Shown: piece after piece, positions 5,472 through 9,126 of the stretch
Position numbering within the stretch: the stretch's first letter is position 1
How the letters are laid out: each line of letters begins with the position of its first letter
Source: Clostridiales bacterium
Lineage (GTDB): Bacteria > Bacillota > Clostridia > Peptostreptococcales > NVVX01
Direction: 5' to 3'
Length of the DNA stretch: 9,126 nucleotides
NCBI GenBank assembly: GCA_021129785.1
Contig: JAJOKQ010000105.1
Coordinates: forward strand, 1-9,126
Notes under the pieces: model-generated
The model's database searches: none
What the model saw: only the letters and a program-made list of their open reading frames with translations
What the model was told of the DNA's origin: nothing
Made by a program: the position numbers and the translations under genes

Positions 5472-6319
5472 AAAATTTAACTCATATATACAACGAAGGT
5501 AGTCCATATCAAACTAATGCTTTAGAGGACGTAAACATAGAAATAAAATCAGGAGAGTTTATAGGCTTAATTGGACATACTGGCTCAGGAAAATCTACGT
5601 TAATACAACATATCAATGGATTATTGAAGCCCGATAAAGGGAAAATAATTGTAGAGGGCATGGATATTACGCGCAAAGACGTAAAAATGACACAAGTTAG
5701 AAAAAAAGTAGGGCTAGTATTTCAATACCCAGAACATCAACTATTCGAGGAGACAGTATATAAAGACATTGCATTTGGGCCGAAGAACGTAGGGCTAGAT
5801 AGCGAAGAAATAGATAATAGGGTAAAAGAAGCGATGAACCTTGTAAAACTTCCATTTGAAGAATTAAAAGAACGATCCCCTTTTGAACTTAGTGGCGGGC
5901 AGCAAAGAAGAGTAGCAATAGCAGGAGTGCTTGCAATGAAGCCCGACATACTAATATTAGATGAACCTACTGCAGGTCTTGACCCTAGAGGAAGAGATGA
6001 GATTTTCGAACAAATTAGATTGCTACATCAAAAATATAAGAATACAATTATCTTAGTATCACACAGTATGGAAGACATAGCAAAACTCACAGATAGGATT
6101 ATAGTTATGCACGAAGGCAAAGTACTATTAACAGGGGAAACGAAAGCAGTCTTTAGAGAATCTAAAAGATTAGAAGCTATTGGGCTAGGAGTTCCTCAAA
6201 TAACAAAATTGATGGGAATATTAGCAGATAAAAATATTCCACTCGCTAGAGATATTTTAACAGTTGAAGATGCAAAAATAGAAATATTAAAGTGGCTAAG
6301 GGGCAAAAAAAATGCTTAA
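5456..6319 (+). CDS. ecfA2: ECF transporter ATPase EcfA2
   Basis: This is the partner ATPase that forms the EcfA1-EcfA2 heterodimer beneath EcfT. The product has 287 residues, the normal length. Motifs are Walker A GHTGSGKST (40-48), Q-loop Q90 in VFQYPEHQLFEETV, signature LSGGQ (145-149), Walker B ILILDEP with catalytic E170, D-loop GLDPRGR and H-loop H203 in VSHSMED. The FQYPEHQLFEE run is characteristic of EcfA2. The start ATG 5456 lies inside the end of ecfA1 with GGTGAT at 5445-5450 as a likely ribosome binding site. Its own end overlaps ecfT by eight bases. All catalytic residues are intact in both ATPases, so the module should be active. Confidence 0.95.
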   Translation: MSITIENLTHIYNEGSPYQTNALEDVNIEIKSGEFIGLIGHTGSGKSTLIQHINGLLKPDKGKIIVEGMDITRKDVKMTQVRKKVGLVFQYPEHQLFEETVYKDIAFGPKNVGLDSEEIDNRVKEAMNLVKLPFEELKERSPFELSGGQQRRVAIAGVLAMKPDILILDEPTAGLDPRGRDEIFEQIRLLHQKYKNTIILVSHSMEDIAKLTDRIIVMHEGKVLLTGETKAVFRESKRLEAIGLGVPQITKLMGILADKNIPLARDILTVEDAKIEILKWLRGKKNA

Positions 6320-7100
6320 AGACATAACAATTGGACAACACTATCCTACGGGATCAGTTGTACATAAACTTGATCCAAGGACTAAAATAATAGCTGTATT
6401 CGTATTTATAATTACATTGTTTCTTGTAGATAATTTTATGGCATATGGATTCGTTGCTGTATTTGTGCTATTGTGTATAATGATTTCCAAAATTCCAATG
6501 AAATACATTATTAAAGGACTAAAACCATTAACATTCATTATTCTATTTACCTTAATGATTAATTCTTTTATGATTGCCGGGGAAATTATTATTAGTATAG
6601 GACCTTTAAGCATTACCAAGGAAGGTTTATACCAAGGTTCTTTTATGGCAGTCAGGCTAATTATGCTAGTAATTGGTACGTCGCTACTAACCCTGACAAC
6701 CTCTCCAATCACGCTTACAGATGGGATAGAAAGCTTATTAAATCCGCTTAAAAAAATTGGTGTGCCAGCGCACGAGCTTGCAATGATGATGACAATAGCA
6801 CTAAGATTTATTCCGACTTTACTAGAAGAGACAGACAAAATAATGAAAGCACAAATGGCAAGAGGAGCAGACTTTGAGAGTGGGAGCTTAATAAAGCGGT
6901 CGAAAAGTTTAGTACCTCTATTAGTACCACTTTTTACTAGTGCATTTAGGAGAGCAGATGACCTAGCAATGGCAATGGAAGCTAGATGCTATAGAGGTGG
7001 AGAAGGACGTACAAGGATGAAGCAATTAAAATACTATAAACGTGACTTTGTTGCGATTGTGATAGTGGTTTCAATGTTTGCTATTTTGTATTTTTCGTAG
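6312..7100 (+). CDS. ecfT: ECF transporter transmembrane subunit EcfT
   Basis: EcfT is the integral membrane scaffold that couples ATP hydrolysis by EcfA1-EcfA2 to toppling of the S component. The product has 262 residues. Hydrophobic segments lie near 25-41, 42-59, 72-90, 110-130 and 246-261. Between the last two are the long coupling helices. The two arginine motifs that dock onto the ATPases are ARG at 183-185 (QMARGADFESG) and ARC at 224-226 (AMEARCYRGGEGRT); the second has cysteine where glycine is the textbook residue, but the flanking MEAR-YRGGEGRT is standard. AAGGGG at 6298-6303 precedes ATG 6312. No S-component gene is next to it, so this is probably a shared (group II) module serving S components encoded elsewhere. 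Confidence 0.95.
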   Translation: MLKDITIGQHYPTGSVVHKLDPRTKIIAVFVFIITLFLVDNFMAYGFVAVFVLLCIMISKIPMKYIIKGLKPLTFIILFTLMINSFMIAGEIIISIGPLSITKEGLYQGSFMAVRLIMLVIGTSLLTLTTSPITLTDGIESLLNPLKKIGVPAHELAMMMTIALRFIPTLLEETDKIMKAQMARGADFESGSLIKRSKSLVPLLVPLFTSAFRRADDLAMAMEARCYRGGEGRTRMKQLKYYKRDFVAIVIVVSMFAILYFS

Positions 7101-7273
7101 AGAAGGCAACAGTTGAAGAATTGAGAAGAAAAAGCGAAACACAAAATGTACATAAAACTGCCTTAGACTTTTGCAATTTAAAAACTTTTTGGATGTAAAA
7201 ATCCCTACGCGTGAACTCAAATGAATCTAGTGAAAAGTTGGACACGAAAAAATATTTTATTAGGATTGATACT
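7101..7273 (+). other. Gap between ecfT and truA, no gene recognised
   Basis: This 173-base stretch separates two genes that are usually close together. Reading frames through it are short and unlike any known protein. It contains the palindrome ATGTACAT at 7146-7153, a pair of complementary six-mers AAGGCA (7103-7108) and TGCCTT (7159-7164) too far apart to be convincing, and a four-pair hairpin GGAT/ATCC at 7191-7204 without a T-run. A weak promoter could be read as TTGCAA (7171-7176) and TGTAAA (7194-7199) at 17 bases. No terminator is visible, so truA is probably co-transcribed with the ecf genes. Confidence 0.4.
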
Positions 7274-8011
7274 ATGAGAAACATAATGCTAGAAATAGAA
7301 TACGACGGTACAGATTTTAACGGGTGGCAAATACAACCTAAGGGCAGAACTGTAGAAAAAGAAATAATGAAAGTAATAAAAAGAATAACAAAGCATGAAG
7401 TTAAAATATTTGGCGCAAGCAGAACAGATGCTAAAGTACATGCAAGAGGGCAAACAGCAAACTTTATGACCGAATCTAAAATACCTATCGATAGACTACC
7501 AAAAGCAATGAATGGACTATTACCTAAAGATGTGAGTATAATAAAAGCATTTGAAATGCCTAAAAATTTTCATGCAAGGTACCACGCTATTGGTAAAACA
7601 TATAGTTATCATATCTACAATAGTGGCATAAAAAGTGCATTATTAAGTAGATATAGTTACTATTACCCAGTTACTCTAGATATTGAGCTGATGCGAGCTG
7701 CCACACAATTTTTAATTGGGGTACATGATTTTAAATCATTTATGTCCGCAAATAGTAATATTAGAAACACAGTTAGAACTATTAATAGCATAGACATATG
7801 TAAAAGAGATAAAAGTATTTACTTAACATTTGAAGGGAATGGATTTCTTTACAATATGGTTAGAATTATGGTGGGAACTTTATTAGAAATTGGTAGAAAA
7901 AAAATTGTACCTGAGCAAATGAAATATATATTAGAGTCAAAAAACAGAGTATATGCAGGTTGTACAGCAGTACCACAAGGTTTATTCTTAGAAAAAGTAA
8001 TTTACCCTTGA
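7274..8011 (+). CDS. truA: tRNA pseudouridine(38-40) synthase TruA
   Basis: TruA converts uridines 38, 39 and 40 of the tRNA anticodon stem to pseudouridine. From ATG 7274 the protein has 245 residues, the family length. It opens MRNIMLEIEYDGTDFNGWQIQP, has the catalytic aspartate D52 in GASRTDAKVHARGQ, the RNA-contacting KTYSY region near 108-112 and the conserved GNGFLYNMVRIMVGTLLEIG from residue 188. The catalytic motif differs from the common GRTDAGVHA by serine and lysine at two flanking places, which I take as tolerated variation. The start is chosen by family alignment and the weak AGGA at 7262-7265; ATG 7286 is the next option. An in-frame GTG at 7211 would add 21 unconserved residues and has no ribosome binding site. 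The stop overlaps the -35 of the rplM promoter. Confidence 0.95.
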   Translation: MRNIMLEIEYDGTDFNGWQIQPKGRTVEKEIMKVIKRITKHEVKIFGASRTDAKVHARGQTANFMTESKIPIDRLPKAMNGLLPKDVSIIKAFEMPKNFHARYHAIGKTYSYHIYNSGIKSALLSRYSYYYPVTLDIELMRAATQFLIGVHDFKSFMSANSNIRNTVRTINSIDICKRDKSIYLTFEGNGFLYNMVRIMVGTLLEIGRKKIVPEQMKYILESKNRVYAGCTAVPQGLFLEKVIYP

Positions 8012-8036
8012 CACACACGGCTAGTTGTATTACAAT
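8008..8036 (+). promoter_or_regulatory. Strong sigma-A-type promoter for rplM-rpsI
   Basis: A perfect -35 TTGACA (8008-8013), a 17-base spacer and a five-of-six -10 TACAAT (8031-8036) form a near-consensus vegetative promoter. The -35 box overlaps the truA stop codon (8009-8011). Transcription should begin near 8043, giving an untranslated leader of roughly 90 bases before rplM. Confidence 0.88.
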
Positions 8037-8042
8037 TTATAA

Positions 8043-8120
8043 GAATCTGTTTACAAAATCCACATGCCCCGGATTTTTAAATAAAGATAATAGAAGAAAT
8101 ATACGAGAATATGTTATTTG
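8043..8120 (+). promoter_or_regulatory. Leader hairpin upstream of rplM (possible L13 leader)
   Basis: AAAATCC (8055-8061) pairs perfectly with GGATTTT (8071-8077) around a 9-base loop ending in GCCCC, and one more T follows before the sequence becomes A-rich. It lies between the likely transcription start and the rplM ribosome binding site. In Bacillota the rplM-rpsI operon is known to carry an autoregulatory L13 leader at this place; the position fits, but I cannot confirm the consensus fold by eye. The hairpin with its short T-run could also act as an attenuator. Confidence 0.5.
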
Positions 8121-8133
8121 AAGGAGGGAAATA

Positions 8134-8562
8134 ATGAAATCCTATTTAGCTAGACCAAACGAAATAGAAAGAAAATGGTATATAGTAGATGCAGAAGGTA
8201 AGACATTAGGAAGAATGGCAACTCAAATTGCGACAGTATTAAGAGGAAAACATAAACCAGAATTTACTCCACATGTAGATACTGGAGATTTTGTAGTTGT
8301 TGTTAATGCTGAAAAAATAGTACTAACTGGAAAAAAATTAGACCAAAAATTCTACACTTATCACACAGGCTATGCAGGCGGACTAAGACAGATACCATAC
8401 AGAAAAATGATTGCAGAGCAACCTGAAAAAATAATAATGAGTGCAGTTAAGGGAATGCTTCCAAAAACTAGACTAGGCAGAAAAATGCTTACTAAATTGA
8501 AAGTTTTCGCAGGTCCTACTCATAAACATGAAGCACAAACACCTGAAGAATTAAGCGTATAA
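8134..8562 (+). CDS. rplM: 50S ribosomal protein L13
   Basis: L13 is an early-assembly large-subunit protein that binds 23S rRNA. The product has 142 residues, as expected for bacteria. Hallmarks are the N-terminal RKWYIVDAEGKTLGRMAT, the LRGKHKPEFTPHVDTGDFVV segment, KIVLTGKK, the YHTGYAGGLR loop and the C-terminal VKGMLPKTRLGRKM followed by KVFAGPTHKHEAQ. ATG 8134 follows AAGGAGGG at 8121-8128. It heads a two-gene unit with rpsI, the arrangement found across bacteria, with its own promoter and leader. Confidence 0.97.
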   Translation: MKSYLARPNEIERKWYIVDAEGKTLGRMATQIATVLRGKHKPEFTPHVDTGDFVVVVNAEKIVLTGKKLDQKFYTYHTGYAGGLRQIPYRKMIAEQPEKIIMSAVKGMLPKTRLGRKMLTKLKVFAGPTHKHEAQTPEELSV

Positions 8563-8594
8563 TAGATACCTAATAGAAAGGAGGAATTGTTTTA

Positions 8595-8987
8595 ATGGCA
8601 AAAGTAACTTATTATGGAACTGGAAGAAGAAAGAGTTCTGTTGCAAGAGTTAGATTAGTTCCCGGAGAAGGGAATATTATCATAAATAAAAGAGATATTG
8701 AAGAATACTTCAATTATGCAACTCTTAGAAGAGAAGTAAAACAACCATTGGCATTAACTGAGACGTTGAGCAAATATGATGTAATTGCATTAGTACATGG
8801 CGGTGGATTCACAGGACAAGCTGGAGCACTAAGACATGGAATATCAAGGGCTTTGATTAAATCTAACGAAGAACTAAGAGGGACACTTAAAAAAGCTGGT
8901 TTCTTAACTAGAGATTCTAGAATGAAAGAAAGAAAGAAATACGGTTTAAAAGCAGCAAGAAGAGCTCCACAATTTTCGAAACGTTAG
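8595..8987 (+). CDS. rpsI: 30S ribosomal protein S9
   Basis: S9 lies in the 30S head, and its extended C-terminal tail reaches the anticodon of the P-site tRNA. The product is 130 residues, the common length. It begins with YYGTGRRKSSVARVRL, contains GGGFTGQAGALRHGISRAL in the middle and ends in FLTRDSRMKERKKYGLKAAR and the tail QFSKR, whose last arginine is the P-site contact. ATG 8595 follows AAAGGAGG at 8577-8584. It is separated from rplM by 32 bases and ends just before a terminator, so the pair forms one transcript. Confidence 0.97.
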   Translation: MAKVTYYGTGRRKSSVARVRLVPGEGNIIINKRDIEEYFNYATLRREVKQPLALTETLSKYDVIALVHGGGFTGQAGALRHGISRALIKSNEELRGTLKKAGFLTRDSRMKERKKYGLKAARRAPQFSKR

Positions 8988-9001
8988 AAAACTTAAAAAA
9001 C

Positions 9002-9032
9002 AAAAAAATAGACTACTTAGTCTATTTTTTTT
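9002..9032 (+). terminator. Rho-independent terminator after rpsI
   Basis: AATAGACTA and TAGTCTATT form a perfect inverted repeat centred on 9016-9017. With the flanking A-run (9002-9008) and T-run (9025-9032) the helix can reach about 13-14 pairs, with a loop of four bases once the closing A-T pair opens. The eight consecutive T make it a textbook intrinsic terminator for rplM-rpsI, and the A-run on the other side could let it work in both directions. Confidence 0.93.
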
Positions 9033-9073
9033 ATACAATGAAAAATTATGTATAGAATCATTGCTGTAAGTAA

Positions 9074-9079
9074 TATAAT
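9074..9079 (+). promoter_or_regulatory. Candidate -10 box of the next transcription unit
   Basis: TATAAT at 9074-9079 lies just after the rpsI terminator and about 27 bases before the next start codon. The -35 region 17 bases upstream (TATAGA, 9051-9056) matches the consensus at only three positions, so the promoter is tentative. Confidence 0.4.
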
Positions 9080-9105
9080 AGAGCAAAGAAGTATGGGGGA
9101 AAACA

Positions 9106-9126
9106 ATGATTAGGTTAGTTATTCTT
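9106..9126 (+). CDS. Start of an unidentified gene (partial, runs off the window)
   Basis: ATG 9106 is preceded by GGGGGA at 9095-9100 with five bases of spacing, and it opens a frame of seven codons (MIRLVIL) to the window end. A terminator and a possible -10 box upstream suggest a new transcription unit. Seven residues are too few to name a product. The upstream ATG at 9093 meets a stop after six codons and is not the start. Confidence 0.5.

Noticed and set aside
6341..6838. Long open frame of 165 codons on the minus strand
   Set aside because: It lies wholly inside ecfT, reads as a low-complexity serine/isoleucine-rich shadow of membrane-helix codons, and has no recognisable domain.
6978..7010. 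EcfT second docking motif reads Ala-Arg-Cys rather than Ala-Arg-Gly
   Set aside because: The essential arginine and the MEAR-YRGGEGRT context are kept, which looks like ordinary lineage variation.
7211..7273. N-terminal extension of TruA from GTG 7211
   Set aside because: There is no ribosome binding site, the residues are unlike the family, and the normal start MRNIMLEIEYDGTDF lies at 7274.
7400..7470. TruA catalytic motif GASRTDAKVHA differs from GRTDAGVHA
   Set aside because: The catalytic aspartate and its RTDA and VHA neighbours are intact. The changed positions vary within the family, so loss of function is not implied.

Overview
The window is a compact, AT-rich, entirely plus-strand stretch of housekeeping genes. 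Its order is adk-map-(KOW gene)-infA-rpmJ-rpsM-rpsK-rpsD-rpoA-rplQ, then ecfA1-ecfA2-ecfT-truA, then rplM-rpsI. This is the classic end of the long ribosomal-protein cluster of Bacillota. Several signs point to a low-GC clostridial anaerobe: zinc-type (four-ligand) S4 and L36, rpsD inside the alpha operon rather than elsewhere, strong AAGGAGG-type ribosome binding sites, and the KOW gene between map and infA. Genus cannot be decided from the sequence.

Layout. Bases 1-1495 hold the tail of adenylate kinase, methionine aminopeptidase, a small KOW RNA-binding protein, IF-1 and L36, packed with overlaps or gaps below 20 bases. A structured 158-base gap (1496-1653) precedes rpsM, rpsK, rpsD, rpoA and rplQ. 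A rho-independent terminator at 4476-4510 closes that unit. An extended -10 promoter at 4534-4563 then starts the ECF transporter module, whose three genes overlap one another, followed by truA after 173 bases. A near-consensus promoter at 8008-8036 and a short structured leader drive rplM-rpsI, ended by a perfect terminator at 9002-9032. The last bases carry a possible promoter and the first seven codons of another gene. No gene-free stretch exceeds 300 bases.

How the genes work together. S13, S11, S4, L17, L36, L13 and S9 are ribosomal proteins, IF-1 is an initiation factor and the alpha subunit nucleates RNA polymerase. Map trims the initiator methionine, TruA modifies tRNA, and EcfA1-EcfA2-EcfT is the shared motor for vitamin or cofactor uptake; no substrate-binding S component lies in the window.

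The one striking anomaly is rpsD. The S4 coding region is open in two pieces: codons 1-83 end at TAA 2714-2716, and the rest continues in the +1 frame from 2718, where a TTG lies one base past the stop. Both halves look intact and conserved. This could be a sequence error, a real lesion backed by a second S4 gene, a programmed +1 shift, or a two-piece S4 made by termination-reinitiation. No novel defence, mobile or biosynthetic system is visible.
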